Positions 36,393-45,799 of a DNA stretch of 64,000 bases are shown piece after piece (the first letter of the stretch is position 1; each line of letters starts with the position of its first letter). The notes under the pieces were generated by a model. That model had not been told where the DNA came from. It saw only the letters and a list, made by a program, of their open reading frames with translations, and ran no database searches. The stretch is from CALOFP01 sp942492635 (GTDB lineage: Bacteria; UBP6; UBA1177; CALOFP01). The DNA lies in the NCBI GenBank assembly GCA_942492635.1, contig CALOFP010000002.1, positions 186,001-250,000 on the forward strand, read 5' to 3'. The position numbers were made by a program, and so were the translations under genes.

Positions 36393-37365
36393 TCATCCGA
36401 ACGGGAATGTCAGAAGAGCGGTTGCTCTCTCCCTGAGAGAGTTTAAGATCAGTGAGAATACGGTTTCGATACTGAACCGCTATCTTGTAGATAAACAACC
36501 CATGGTAAGACTGGAGGCTGCGAAAACAATTCGCTATAACTACGGGGACAGTGAGTCGGCCGTCTCCTTCCTTGCGAAAAGACTTGGGTGTGACTACAAC
36601 TCTCTCAGACCTACCGTCCTTTCGATACTCAGCGGTTCGGTATCTACAGAGAAGGAAGGAGATGTAAAAAAACGGGAGCTGATTGCTGAGGTTAAAAGGG
36701 AGATTGCGGTAAGCGCTGCCTGGATAGACCACGATCTCCTAATCAATCCTCTGATCCAGTATCTCGGTTCAGATAACCCTCAGGCCCGTATTGCAGGTGC
36801 CGTCGGTCTCGGAAACATCGGTCACCCAAAGGCGTGTGCTCCTCTTGAGGAGTTGGCGCTGAAATCGGAAGAGGATACCAAAGTTAGAAAGCCAGCAATA
36901 GTTTCTCTTGGAAAGATAAAGGAACCCTCTTCAGCTGAGTCACTTGCCAGATTGACGGAGGATAAAAGTGATGAGGTCAGAAGGGAGGCTGTTATAGCCC
37001 TGAACCATATCAAACCGGAAGGTGCCGAAGAGGTCTTTTTGAAAACAATTTCCGATGAGAGTCCCGCTGTCAGGGAGGTGAGCTGCATCGCCCTCGGTAA
37101 TTTGAAAAATAGAGATCACATGGAAAAAATTGTGGCCTGCCTCAAGGACACTCAACCGACTGTTCGAAAGGCTGCCGCCAGTGTACTCGGGAGTTGGCGT
37201 GAAATTGACTCTCTTCCGTTTATTCTTGATAGAATCGATGACGGGAACGAATTTGTACAGAATGAGGTTGCCCTGGCCTATCTTCGTATGCCTAGAAGCA
37301 CAGGAAGGAATGACCTTGAGGTATTTTTTCTGAAAGGAGGAGCGGATGGGAATGAAGACGATTGA
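36340..37365 (+). CDS. HEAT-repeat protein
   Basis: A 341-residue all-helical repeat protein built from about nine HEAT-like units of around 31 residues (for example NPQARIAGAVGLGNIGHPKA, KSDEVRREAVIALNHIKPEG, ESPAVREVSCIALGNLKNRD). Such solenoids bind partner proteins. It starts 53 bases inside the HD-GYP gene (ATG at 36340 after GGAGAGG) and ends 20 bases inside the HDOD gene. A scaffold between the two signalling proteins is an inference from the overlaps. No signal peptide. Confidence 0.85.
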   Translation: MNVVQLNRLKARIVELADHPNGNVRRAVALSLREFKISENTVSILNRYLVDKQPMVRLEAAKTIRYNYGDSESAVSFLAKRLGCDYNSLRPTVLSILSGSVSTEKEGDVKKRELIAEVKREIAVSAAWIDHDLLINPLIQYLGSDNPQARIAGAVGLGNIGHPKACAPLEELALKSEEDTKVRKPAIVSLGKIKEPSSAESLARLTEDKSDEVRREAVIALNHIKPEGAEEVFLKTISDESPAVREVSCIALGNLKNRDHMEKIVACLKDTQPTVRKAAASVLGSWREIDSLPFILDRIDDGNEFVQNEVALAYLRMPRSTGRNDLEVFFLKGGADGNEDD

Positions 37366-38281
37366 GGATCTTGAAAATATCTTTTTCTTTGGAGATAAGG
37401 TGATTCCTGACGAGACGTTCCGGGAGATAAAGGCCTTTATTGATCGCTCGGGAGTTTTGCAGAGTCAGCCGCAGATAGCAAAAAGAATTATCGAGATCAG
37501 CAAGAATGAGGATGTGCTGATAAACGATATAGAGAAGATAGTGAGCAGTGATCCTGCCATAGCTGCGAAGATTCTGAAGATGGCTAACTCTTCCTTCTAC
37601 CGTCTTTCCCGGGAGGTAAGCTCCATAAAGAGGGCGATACTCATACTGGGAATAAACATGATAAAGGACATAGCCCTTTCTATAGCCCTTCTTGATATGT
37701 TCAAAACCAAGGGAAAGGGTCTACAGTCCCTTTTGTGGGATCACTCCATAGCTGTCTCGATCGGAGCCAAACTTATCAGTGTCAACTTCGGAGATGAGAT
37801 TGAAACGGATGTCTGTTTTACCGTAGGTCTCCTTCACGATATCGGAAAAATGATGATGGCAAAGGATGAGCGCTACATTCAGGTTACGAGAGCGATGGCC
37901 CAGGGCGGTCCGGAGAAGGCTCTTGAAGTTGAGAGAGATGTCTTCGGCTTCAACCATGCCGAACTTGGATCTGTAATGGCCAATCTGTGGGATTTTTCCC
38001 AGGAGATGAACTACATTATTCTCAATCATCACGATGTGAGGGCCCTTATAAATGTTGACAGGGAGATGCTGACTGTACCTGAGCAGTATCTCTGGAATAC
38101 GGCAATCGTTGCACTGGCCGATCTATCGGCTCACTATATCGGTGCCGGTGGCGAGAAGGTGGATGTTATTCCCGCCAGCCTGGTGCTTTTTCTCAGGTAC
38201 AAATCCAAGGAGTTTTTTCAGGAAACATTCATCGAAGAATTCAAAGAAACCTACTTTCGAGAAAGGTCGCTTTTTGATTAA
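37346..38281 (+). CDS. HDOD-domain signalling protein
   Basis: A 311-residue protein with an HDOD domain (about 40-240): QIAKRIIEISKNEDVLINDI, SDPAIAAKILKMANSSFYRL, SSIKRAILILGINMIKDIAL and GLLHDIGKMMMAKDE. The HD pair is kept but HDOD proteins are thought to be non-catalytic adaptors in motility and c-di-GMP networks. It starts within the HEAT gene after AAGGAGGA. Confidence 0.9.
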   Translation: MGMKTIEDLENIFFFGDKVIPDETFREIKAFIDRSGVLQSQPQIAKRIIEISKNEDVLINDIEKIVSSDPAIAAKILKMANSSFYRLSREVSSIKRAILILGINMIKDIALSIALLDMFKTKGKGLQSLLWDHSIAVSIGAKLISVNFGDEIETDVCFTVGLLHDIGKMMMAKDERYIQVTRAMAQGGPEKALEVERDVFGFNHAELGSVMANLWDFSQEMNYIILNHHDVRALINVDREMLTVPEQYLWNTAIVALADLSAHYIGAGGEKVDVIPASLVLFLRYKSKEFFQETFIEEFKETYFRERSLFD

Positions 38282-38290
38282 GGAGTACAT

Positions 38291-39310
38291 ATGAGCATTC
38301 GAATAGGAGCTGTAGGCGGAGGTAGCTGGGGAACTGTCCTGGCAGCCCTTCTTGCAGGAAAGGGAATGTCAGTTACCTTGTGGTGTTGGGAACCCGAGGT
38401 GGCCGAATCAATAAATAACGATAATGAGAACAAACTTTTTCTTCCGGGAATCAAGTTGCCGGAAACATTGAAGGCTACCAACTCACTTGAAGAGACAGTA
38501 GAGGGCAAGGATGTCGTGCTAGTCTCCACGCCGTCACAGCATATGCGTTCGGTCCTTGACAGGATCAGCTACCTTTTTCAGCACGGAACAACGGTGGTTC
38601 TTGCCTCCAAGGGTATAGAAAACGGAACTCTAAGGTTGATGAATCAGGTTGCCGAGGAGAGTCTTCCTGATTTCCTTCATAGAAACATATACGTCGTATC
38701 AGGACCTACTTTTGCGAGAGAACTGGCAGTAAAAACACCTTCAGCGGCGGTTGTTGCCGGATACAGATCTGAGGGACTGCCCTTTCTCCAGCAGCTTTTC
38801 GCGACCCCCTACTTCCGTACATACACATCTTCCGATGTTGTCGGAGTAGAAATCGGCGGAGCTCTTAAAAATGTAATTGCAATCTCTGTGGGAATTCTTG
38901 AGGGTGCCGGCCTGGGAAGAAACAGTCAGGCCGCTATCATGACAAGGGCGATCGCGGAGATTACGAGACTGGTTACAAAGATGGGTGGAAACCCCTTTAC
39001 AGTCACAGGCCTTTCGGGTGTGGGCGATATGATTCTCACCTGTAATGGTGACCTCAGCCGTAACCGCATGGTTGGAATGAGGCTCGGAAAGGGAGAAAAG
39101 ATAGATGATATCCTCGCCGGCATGACTATGGTGGCAGAAGGAGTTGCGACAAGTAAATCGGCTTACGATCTTGCAAAGAAAATGGATGTCGCAATGCCGA
39201 TTGTTGAAGCCGTTTACCGTGTTATTCATGAGGGCGCAAACCTTGAGGAAACATTCTATGCACTCATGGAAAGAAGTCTTAAGGACGAAATTTACGGATA
39301 TGGATACTGA
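38291..39310 (+). CDS. gpsA: Glycerol-3-phosphate dehydrogenase, NAD(P)+
   Basis: Makes sn-glycerol 3-phosphate from dihydroxyacetone phosphate for phospholipids. 339 residues, full length. IGAVGGGSWGTVLAALLAGK is the nucleotide fold, VVSGPTFARELAVKTP and GVEIGGALKNVIAISVGI include the catalytic Lys, and GLSGVGDMILTCNGDLSRNR is a family signature. Nine bases after the HDOD gene, with AAGGAG upstream. Confidence 0.95.
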   Translation: MSIRIGAVGGGSWGTVLAALLAGKGMSVTLWCWEPEVAESINNDNENKLFLPGIKLPETLKATNSLEETVEGKDVVLVSTPSQHMRSVLDRISYLFQHGTTVVLASKGIENGTLRLMNQVAEESLPDFLHRNIYVVSGPTFARELAVKTPSAAVVAGYRSEGLPFLQQLFATPYFRTYTSSDVVGVEIGGALKNVIAISVGILEGAGLGRNSQAAIMTRAIAEITRLVTKMGGNPFTVTGLSGVGDMILTCNGDLSRNRMVGMRLGKGEKIDDILAGMTMVAEGVATSKSAYDLAKKMDVAMPIVEAVYRVIHEGANLEETFYALMERSLKDEIYGYGY

Positions 39311-39318
39311 GGGGCTTT

Positions 39319-40125
39319 ATGAAAGATATAATTGATGTTGCTCTTGTAGGTGCTTGCGGAAGAATGGGGGTTGAAATAGCACGTCTGATTGAATCGGATC
39401 CGAATATGCATTTAACTGCTGCATTGGAAAGTGTGAATCACCTTGCAGTTGGAAAGGATTATGGAGCAACGGTTGGATTGCCGTTTTCAGGTGTGACCAT
39501 ACTTCCGGTTTCTGAAGATAGCCTGAAGGACGCTTCTGTAGTCATTGATTTCACTTCTCCCGATTCGCTTGAGCGTCTCATCGCCATCTGTGATGAACTG
39601 AGAAAGCCTCTTGTTTCGGGTACGACAGGTGTTGACGACAGGATTTGTGACAAGCTAAAGGAGGCCTCGGAGAGAATCCCGATTCTCTTTTCGCCAAACA
39701 TGAGCAAAGGCGTCAATCTTCTGTTTCGACTGATGGAAATTCTTGGACCCATGACTAAAGATTTTGATACAGAGATCGTCGAGACTCATCACAACAGGAA
39801 GAAGGACGCTCCCTCGGGAACCGCCCTGCGTCTCGGAGAAATTATTGCCTCTTCCAGGAACCAGGTACTGTCGGAGGTGTCCGATATGGGAAGGTCCGGA
39901 ATAGCTCCAAGGGAAGAGGGGACTATTGGATTTCACGCCGTAAGATGCGGAGATGTAGCTGGAGAGCATACCGTCATTTTCGGGACCGATGGTGAGAGAA
40001 TCGAGATCACTCACAAGGCACACAGCAGGCTTTGCCTTGCCTCAGGCGCGGTAGAGGCCGCTAAATGGCTGTCTTCACGCAACCGTCCCGGGCTCTACGA
40101 TATGAGCGATGTAATTCAGTCGTAA
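39319..40125 (+). CDS. dapB: 4-hydroxy-tetrahydrodipicolinate reductase
   Basis: Reduces the dihydrodipicolinate intermediate in the lysine/diaminopimelate pathway, needed for peptidoglycan. 268 residues. VALVGACGRMGVEIARLI is the NAD(P) loop, VSGTTG and FSPNMSKGVNLLFRL follow, and ETHHNRKKDAPSGTALRLGE is the catalytic His-Lys region. Last gene of the operon started by the HD-GYP gene. No dapA nearby. Confidence 0.95.
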   Translation: MKDIIDVALVGACGRMGVEIARLIESDPNMHLTAALESVNHLAVGKDYGATVGLPFSGVTILPVSEDSLKDASVVIDFTSPDSLERLIAICDELRKPLVSGTTGVDDRICDKLKEASERIPILFSPNMSKGVNLLFRLMEILGPMTKDFDTEIVETHHNRKKDAPSGTALRLGEIIASSRNQVLSEVSDMGRSGIAPREEGTIGFHAVRCGDVAGEHTVIFGTDGERIEITHKAHSRLCLASGAVEAAKWLSSRNRPGLYDMSDVIQS

Positions 40126-40303
40126 CACGAAAGCTGTTCTCTACTTCATATCCATCATAAACTTCCTCTGACCTTTCCGAATACAGAATTTCTATAGATT
40201 CTGTCAGGGAATGTCTTAGCACCTTAGAAATTATCCCCGGCATCATTTCCTTTTGTGGTAAAATAGTTGTAGTCATAAACAGGTCTGCTTGCGGGAGATA
40301 ATG

Positions 40304-41539
40304 ATGGAATACGAGTTGAACAATTTTCTTGTTTCATTCTCAAGGGCGCTCGATTTCGTAGAGATTGAAATAGAGGGAAAAAGATCAAATCACTCCAGGA
40401 GAGTTGCCTATATTTCGCTTCGCATGGGAGAGGCAATGGGGCTCTCTGCTGAAGAGCTTGCAGACCTTGTTTCTCTCTCCATGCTCCATGATAACGGTCT
40501 TGTTGAGTTGGTTTCTACAAATTACGAAGTTGTAAAAAAATTTCCACCTCCTAGGGAGGGCCGTGAGTTGGAGAATCTGGGTATTCTGGAAACCATGCAG
40601 AGGCACTGTATCATCGGAGCCAGAAATATCGAACGTTTTCCATTTTTCCAGGAATCCGGTGATATTATCATGTTTCACCATGAATATTATGACGGAAGCG
40701 GCTACTTCAACCTCGTGGGGGATGAGATTCCCCTGTTTTCAGGAATAATATCTTTCGCTGATTACATCGATTCCCTTTTCAACCACCGGGAACCCGATGT
40801 TGCCATGAGGCGAGATATAGAATCTCAGGTAGCTTTCTTGAGCGGGAACAAGTTCCCTTCCCATATGGTTGATACATTCATGGATATTTCAAGGAGAGCC
40901 AACTTCTGGCTAGATATGAAGGATGACTTTATTGTAGAAGGTATATCGATGTTTTCTCCCGAGTTCCGCCGGGACATGGATTTGAACACACTTCTCGAAG
41001 TAAGTGGTATTTTTTCAAATATAATCGACAACAAGAGCAGATTTACCCGTACACATACTGCAGGATTGATGGAAAAGGTTGAACTCATGGCGAAGGCATA
41101 CGGCAAGGGTGAGATTGAGCGGACAAGGCTTGTTATTGCCGCCGCACTCCACGATCTTGGAAAACTCGGTGTGCCGAATCGGATTCTAGATAAACCTGCT
41201 GCTCTGGAGCCGGATGAATTCCTTGTTGTACAGAAGCACACCTACTACACGAGAATGTGTTTGAAGGCAATCCGTGGATTTGAAGATATCACCGAGTGGG
41301 CCTCAAATCATCACGAAAAGCTCAACGGGAAGGGGTACCCCTTCGGTTTCGACAGGGAGAGGCTCGATTTCAACTCACGCCTGATCGGTTGTCTGGACAT
41401 ATATCAGGCAATTACAGAAGAACGTCCGTACAGGGGGCCATCCTCCCATTCCGACGCGATGAAGATCATCCTTCCCATGGCGAAGAACGGGCTTATAGAT
41501 CCTGATATAGTTGAGGATCTCGGCGATATGTTTTTGTAA
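40304..41539 (+). CDS. Double HD protein with HD-GYP output
   Basis: A cytosolic 411-residue protein with two HD-type halves. The N-terminal half (about 25-190) keeps a His-Asp pair (SLSMLHDNGLVEL) and a GYP-like segment (FHHEYYDGSGYF) but is degenerate. The C-terminal half (about 235-405) is a standard HD-GYP: AALHDLGKLGVPNRILDKPA, NHHEKLNGKGYPFGFDRER and YQAITEERPYRG. The first half may be regulatory. ATG at 40304 is six bases from GGGAG; an upstream ATG at 40301 is too close. It stands alone between dapB and convergent RNase J. Confidence 0.88.
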   Translation: MEYELNNFLVSFSRALDFVEIEIEGKRSNHSRRVAYISLRMGEAMGLSAEELADLVSLSMLHDNGLVELVSTNYEVVKKFPPPREGRELENLGILETMQRHCIIGARNIERFPFFQESGDIIMFHHEYYDGSGYFNLVGDEIPLFSGIISFADYIDSLFNHREPDVAMRRDIESQVAFLSGNKFPSHMVDTFMDISRRANFWLDMKDDFIVEGISMFSPEFRRDMDLNTLLEVSGIFSNIIDNKSRFTRTHTAGLMEKVELMAKAYGKGEIERTRLVIAAALHDLGKLGVPNRILDKPAALEPDEFLVVQKHTYYTRMCLKAIRGFEDITEWASNHHEKLNGKGYPFGFDRERLDFNSRLIGCLDIYQAITEERPYRGPSSHSDAMKIILPMAKNGLIDPDIVEDLGDMFL

Positions 41540-41614
41540 TGAATCGATATCGAAAAGGTATTGTTTCTTGAACTCTATCGGAGAGTTTATTCTCGAAATT
41601 GCGAATCCTTGATT

Positions 41615-43252
41615 CTACTGATGCTCTTTGTTGACGATGGTGGAGTAGACGATGGGTTTCTTCCTGGTAACTGAGGTCAGGTATCTTCTAGTTCTGATCC
41701 TGATCTCCTCTTCCACGTCATCCCAATCCGGATCTTCGCCAAGCTCGTCGTTGAAGTAGTTGTAGATAATTTCCCTAACGTCCCTTTCGATTTTCTTGAG
41801 TCGACCGTGTGCGGATATTCCCGAGGAAATAAAAGTGGGCGGATTGATGAGTTCGTTTTCTAGCATGTCAACAGTCATGAGAACAACCATGAAGCCGCTT
41901 CTCGCTGTACGTTTTCTCTCCCTCAGAGTCTCAAGTTCGACGAGATCACTCTCGTAATTGGAGACTATGGTGGTTTCCAGATCCAGTTTCTGCTGGAGGT
42001 AATTTTTTTCCTTTGTGTATACGAGCATATCACCGTCGGTTATCATTCTAGCCTCATAACCTAGCTCCCGGGCGAGTTTCGCGTTTCGGTCAAGGAATCT
42101 GATATGTCCGTGAACAGGGATCACAAGGCGTGGGTTTACGTCTAGAATCGACTGTTTCAGCTCATCTCTCTTCGCATGTCCCGAAACATGGATGTAGGCG
42201 GTGTTCTCGTAAAAGAGATTAACACCCTTTTCCACCAGGTTGTCCATCATCCTTGATATGGAAAGCTCGTTTCCGGGAATGATTTTGGAAGAGAAAAAAA
42301 TTGTGTCCCCGTACTTAACTGTTACGGACTTGAGCATGTCAAGGGACATTCTTTTCATGATGGATCGGGGTTCCGCCTGGGATCCGGTCACTATGAGGGT
42401 CAGTTTGTTGTCCGGAACGGTTTTTATTTTGGCTCTGTCGGTGATGATTCCTTCTGGCATTTGAAGATGTCCCAGTTCCTGGGCGATGCGGGTATACTGA
42501 TTCATCGATCGTCCGAGAAGGGCTACGGTTCTTCCATGCTTTATGGATAGTTCCGCAATATTTTTTATTCTTATGGTGTTTGATGAGAAGGCTGTTGCAA
42601 TTATTCTTCCGGGAGCCTCCTCAATTATCTTTTCGATATTCGGAAGAATATCCGGTTCGGACCCGGAATGCCCATCCTGTTCAACGTTGGTGCTGTCCAT
42701 GAGAAGAATGTCGATGTCTTCTGAAACCTTTTCCTTGAAAGGAGATTCGCCTTTCTTTTCAAATTTAAAGTCGCCCGTATGGAGCAGCTTGTAGGGCCCT
42801 ACAGAAATCTCCAGAGCCTTTGCTTCCGCAATACTGTGTGCAACATCAATCATGCGTAGTGTAAAGGGACCGATGTCGAAAGGTTGGGTGCGGGATGAGG
42901 GTAGAGCCACAATCCTGTCGTAGGTCGCAATTTTAGAGATCCTTTCCTTGAGGAGCTTTGCCGGCATTTCTGTCATGTAGACGGGAATGTCGAACTTCTT
43001 AAGCAGATATGGAACTGCTCCGATATGATCTTCGTGGCCGTGGGTAACTACCGCTCCGGTGAGTTTCATGTCAAGACTGTCAATTGCATCGAGATCGGGA
43101 ATGTAGAAGTCGTCCTCCATGAATTCATCGTTTCCTGCGAATCCCATTCCGCAGTCGATCATGAGTGCCTCTTTGTTGTATATGAGAAGCATGCAGTTCT
43201 TTCCAACTTCTCTCAACCCGCCCAGAGGAAGGATTTTCAATTTTTCTGTCAT
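41615..43252 (-). CDS. rnj: Ribonuclease J
   Basis: A 545-residue beta-CASP metallo-beta-lactamase with endonuclease and 5'-3' exonuclease activity on RNA. Metal site VVTHGHEDHIGAVPYLLKKF, LLHTGDFKFE, LLMDSTNVEQDGHSGSE, and beta-CASP marks (ATAFSSNTIRIKNIAELSIK, HVSGHAKRDELKQ, PVHGHIRFLDRN). The C-terminal oligomerisation domain is present. RNase J is usual in Firmicutes and scattered in deltaproteobacteria. Confidence 0.95.
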   Translation of the reverse strand: MTEKLKILPLGGLREVGKNCMLLIYNKEALMIDCGMGFAGNDEFMEDDFYIPDLDAIDSLDMKLTGAVVTHGHEDHIGAVPYLLKKFDIPVYMTEMPAKLLKERISKIATYDRIVALPSSRTQPFDIGPFTLRMIDVAHSIAEAKALEISVGPYKLLHTGDFKFEKKGESPFKEKVSEDIDILLMDSTNVEQDGHSGSEPDILPNIEKIIEEAPGRIIATAFSSNTIRIKNIAELSIKHGRTVALLGRSMNQYTRIAQELGHLQMPEGIITDRAKIKTVPDNKLTLIVTGSQAEPRSIMKRMSLDMLKSVTVKYGDTIFFSSKIIPGNELSISRMMDNLVEKGVNLFYENTAYIHVSGHAKRDELKQSILDVNPRLVIPVHGHIRFLDRNAKLARELGYEARMITDGDMLVYTKEKNYLQQKLDLETTIVSNYESDLVELETLRERKRTARSGFMVVLMTVDMLENELINPPTFISSGISAHGRLKKIERDVREIIYNYFNDELGEDPDWDDVEEEIRIRTRRYLTSVTRKKPIVYSTIVNKEHQ

Positions 43253-43288
43253 AGATGTCTCCGTAGTTTGAGAAAATTCCGTCAGATA

Positions 43289-43316
43289 ATATTAATCTGA
43301 GGGAAAGAGAAGTCAA
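43289..43316 (-). promoter_or_regulatory. Candidate promoter of RNase J
   Basis: On the minus strand TTGACT (43316-43311), 16 bases, TAATAT (43294-43289). It touches the 3' end of the upstream phosphatase gene. Confidence 0.5.
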
Positions 43317-43973
43317 TTATTGATCGATTAGCCTTATCAACTCTCCGGGTGATTTAATTGTAAAAGTTGCACCTGCCTTCACCAGGGTTTCCCTGTCTGA
43401 AAAACCCCAGAGGACACCAACTGAAGCCATCCCTGCATTTGCGGCGGTGAGAATATCGGCGACCATATCGCCAACAAAAAGTATTCTGGCACGGTCGAGT
43501 CCCATCTTTTCAGCTATCGCAAAAGCTCCTTCGGGAGAGGGTTTCAGAGGAATGCTTTCCATTGCACCCCTTACCTCTTGGAAGGGGATTTGAGGAATTA
43601 TTCTTTCTATGTGTTCGACGGTGAAGCGGTGCAGCTTGTTGGATAGTACGGCAAGCGCAATTCCTTTCGAGGAGAGGGTTTCGAGCATATCTACAATTCC
43701 TGGGAAGGGTTTTATCTTTTCCGGTCCCCTGCTGTGGTATATATCCTTCATCTCTCTCTCGAAAAGTTCTATCTTGTTTTTGGTTCGCTCCCTTTCCGGA
43801 ACGGCTCTTTCAATAAGTTTTGTCATTCCGTCGCCGACAAAAGACTTGTATTGCTCAACCCTGTGTTCAGGAAGAGAGTTTCTTGCCAGAACGGTGTTTG
43901 TACATTCCGAAATGTAATTGATTGTGTCAAGAAGTGTGCCGTCAAGGTCAAATATTACTGCATCGTATCTCAT
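43317..43973 (-). CDS. HAD-family phosphoglycolate phosphatase-like
   Basis: A 218-residue haloacid dehalogenase-type phosphatase. Motif 1 is VIFDLDGTLLDTINYI (nucleophile Asp), motif 2 is LAVLSNKLHRF, the Lys is in IPLKPSPEGAFAI, and motif 4 is LFVGDMVADILTAANAGM. Cap type and length suit phosphoglycolate phosphatase (Gph) or a related house-cleaning enzyme such as PpaX. The substrate cannot be fixed from sequence. Confidence 0.85.
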   Translation of the reverse strand: MRYDAVIFDLDGTLLDTINYISECTNTVLARNSLPEHRVEQYKSFVGDGMTKLIERAVPERERTKNKIELFEREMKDIYHSRGPEKIKPFPGIVDMLETLSSKGIALAVLSNKLHRFTVEHIERIIPQIPFQEVRGAMESIPLKPSPEGAFAIAEKMGLDRARILFVGDMVADILTAANAGMASVGVLWGFSDRETLVKAGATFTIKSPGELIRLIDQ

Positions 43974-44083
43974 AAAGCCTCCTCAGGTAAGGTTAGGGGT
44001 ATTCTATTCGAAGGAATGACGATGTCAAAAAGTTGGTTTCAAAGATCGTAAACCTTTTTGCTGATTAGCTTTTGTAAATAATT

Positions 44084-44111
44084 TTGACTTTTTTAAGCCC
44101 GGTTCTATAAT
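44084..44111 (+). promoter_or_regulatory. Sigma-70-type promoter of Hsp20-like operon
   Basis: TTGACT (44084-44089), 16 bases, TATAAT (44106-44111). It is 31 bases from the ATG; a GGGGG ribosome site lies between. Confidence 0.75.
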
Positions 44112-44142
44112 CGTCCATATATCCATTGGATAGGGGGTTACA

Positions 44143-44544
44143 ATGAAGGTCGAAAAGCTTGTCGAACTCAGGAACATGATGGAAAAGGTAATTGACGACT
44201 ACATTGCACGAATGGGAGATGAGTTCGTGCAGGAGGGAGAGAAGGTAAACGTAATCTCTCCACCCATGGATATTTATGAAGATGGAAATCGGCAGATAAT
44301 ATTCATGGAGACACCATCTCTTCAGGAGACATCGATACAGTTCCACTTCAAGTCGGGGAATCTCGTGTTCCTGGGAGAAAAAGGGCGGACGGATGAAAAT
44401 GGGACGAACTATCTCCACATGGAGAGAAGCATGGGAAGCTACTTCAAGATAGTTCCTCTCATGAAGGATGAGAAGTTGGTGGAAGAGGTGAACCATTCAT
44501 ACAAGCTCGGAGTAGTCAAGATAACGGTAAAGTATGGGGTCTAG
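44143..44544 (+). CDS. Hsp20/alpha-crystallin-like protein
   Basis: A 133-residue protein with the strand order of a small heat-shock alpha-crystallin domain: PPMDIYEDGNRQIIFMETPS, then LQETSIQFHFKSGNLVFLGE, HMERSMGSYFKIVPL and SYKLGVVKITVKYG. The usual GVL motif is GVVKITV. The N-terminal helix is short and the C-terminal IxI tail is lacking, so large assemblies are less likely. It may be a holding chaperone or a P23-like adaptor. It begins a four-gene operon of otherwise unknown proteins. Confidence 0.75.
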   Translation: MKVEKLVELRNMMEKVIDDYIARMGDEFVQEGEKVNVISPPMDIYEDGNRQIIFMETPSLQETSIQFHFKSGNLVFLGEKGRTDENGTNYLHMERSMGSYFKIVPLMKDEKLVEEVNHSYKLGVVKITVKYGV

Positions 44545-44545
44545 A

Positions 44546-44902
44546 ATGAAAAAGTTATTTATGTGTGCGCTTTTTTTTACATTTGCTTCAGCACTTTTTG
44601 CTGCAGAGAAGGAGGCTGATGTTTCTTTTGCAAAAGAAGGGGGGAAGGTCGAGTACAAATTGACCGTTCGAAAGCCTTTTAAAATAAATACCAAAGCTCC
44701 CTTCAAGTTCAACCTGAAGAAAAAGGATACGGTTGTCAGGAAGGTTGCTTTCAAAGAGTTTTCATCCTCAAAGGAAGGTGTATATCTATACAACTCTACA
44801 GAGGGTGAGAGCCATATGCACTACTGGTTTATCGCCTGCAAGTATAAGGATGGAAAGCAGGTCGCATGTAAAACTTTTACAGGAAAACACGAAATAAAAT
44901 AA
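44546..44902 (+). CDS. Small exported protein, unknown
   Basis: A 118-residue protein with a signal peptide (KKLFMCALFFTFASALFAAE). The mature part is basic and beta-like (KVEYKLTVRKPFKINTKAPF, KFNLKKKDTVVRK) and has two Cys near the end (FIACKYKDGKQVACKTF) that could form a disulphide. Start at 44546, one base after the previous stop; a longer frame from 44534 lacks a ribosome site. I recognise no family. Confidence 0.7.
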   Translation: MKKLFMCALFFTFASALFAAEKEADVSFAKEGGKVEYKLTVRKPFKINTKAPFKFNLKKKDTVVRKVAFKEFSSSKEGVYLYNSTEGESHMHYWFIACKYKDGKQVACKTFTGKHEIK

Positions 44903-44912
44903 GGAGTATTTG

Positions 44913-45797
44913 ATGGGAATTATTAAGGGGCTGGCATCGGCTCTGAAGGATAAGGCGAAGGAGGAGCTTCTCGATTATCTGAAGAAGATTGTCGAAGAGG
45001 ACGATGTAACTAAAGGTGGTTCCGAGGAGCCGGCTTCGATTGATACTGCTGAAAGTGATCGTTCGGTGGAGAGTGAGATAGCAGTGGAAGCGCCTGAAGT
45101 TGAGCAGGAAGAGTGGATTCCACCTATCGTGCAAGAGCCAATCCTCAAGATTTCAATAGGAAGAGAGAGTGATGATGTCGTCCTGAATCGGCGGTTCGCT
45201 TCAGACCTTCAATCCTTGAACCTGGAGGAGTTTTCTGTATACATGAAGCTGCTTTTCGTTGTGTTCAGACAGAAAAAGAACTACGGCTACATGGGAAATG
45301 CCCTTAGAAAGAAGTTGGAGCTGAAGGGTATGAGCTCTGGAAAGTTCGGATCGATAGCCTTGAGGCTGGAAAAGAGGGGACTTGTGCATTTGGAAAAGGT
45401 TTCGGATACACAGACGACCTATGTGCTCTATATTCCCTTTGATGAGAGTTGCATGAAGCATGTAGAGGAGCCGAGGCAGGTCGAACCGAAAAAGGCAAAG
45501 GCTGAGACACATATGGAAAAGCCTGGTTCCGCCGGCAGAGGAATGGATGAAGACGCTCTTATTAAATCCTATCGTACGTTTGTCGCTCTCGAGATTGACA
45601 AGGCCAAGATGAGGGTAGGAAGAAGCAATTTTGATAAGATCTATATGGAAGGTGTAAAGTACATAGATAAGAAATACGGTTTCAAGGTTCTTTCCGATTC
45701 GGAAAAGTTTAAGGACTACCTTAACCAGTATTATATTTCAGCATTCGATATTCCCACTTTCGAAGAGTGGAAAACTAAGCAGCTTAAGGAGCAGTAA
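44913..45797 (+). CDS. Unrecognised protein with winged-helix-like middle
   Basis: A 294-residue soluble protein. The N-terminus has an amphipathic helix (GIIKGLASALKDKAKEELLD) and an acidic linker (about 35-75). The middle (about 90-175) has the pattern helix-helix-helix-wing (LNLEEFSVYMKLLFVVFRQK, GKFGSIALRLEKRGLVHLEK, TTYVLYIPF), like a winged-helix DNA- or protein-binding fold. After a Lys/Glu/Ala linker, the last 80 residues are helical and basic (SYRTFVALEIDKAKMRVGRS). ATG at 44913 is six bases after AAGGAG. Function unknown; a regulator is possible. Confidence 0.7.
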   Translation: MGIIKGLASALKDKAKEELLDYLKKIVEEDDVTKGGSEEPASIDTAESDRSVESEIAVEAPEVEQEEWIPPIVQEPILKISIGRESDDVVLNRRFASDLQSLNLEEFSVYMKLLFVVFRQKKNYGYMGNALRKKLELKGMSSGKFGSIALRLEKRGLVHLEKVSDTQTTYVLYIPFDESCMKHVEEPRQVEPKKAKAETHMEKPGSAGRGMDEDALIKSYRTFVALEIDKAKMRVGRSNFDKIYMEGVKYIDKKYGFKVLSDSEKFKDYLNQYYISAFDIPTFEEWKTKQLKEQ

Positions 45798-45799
45798 CC

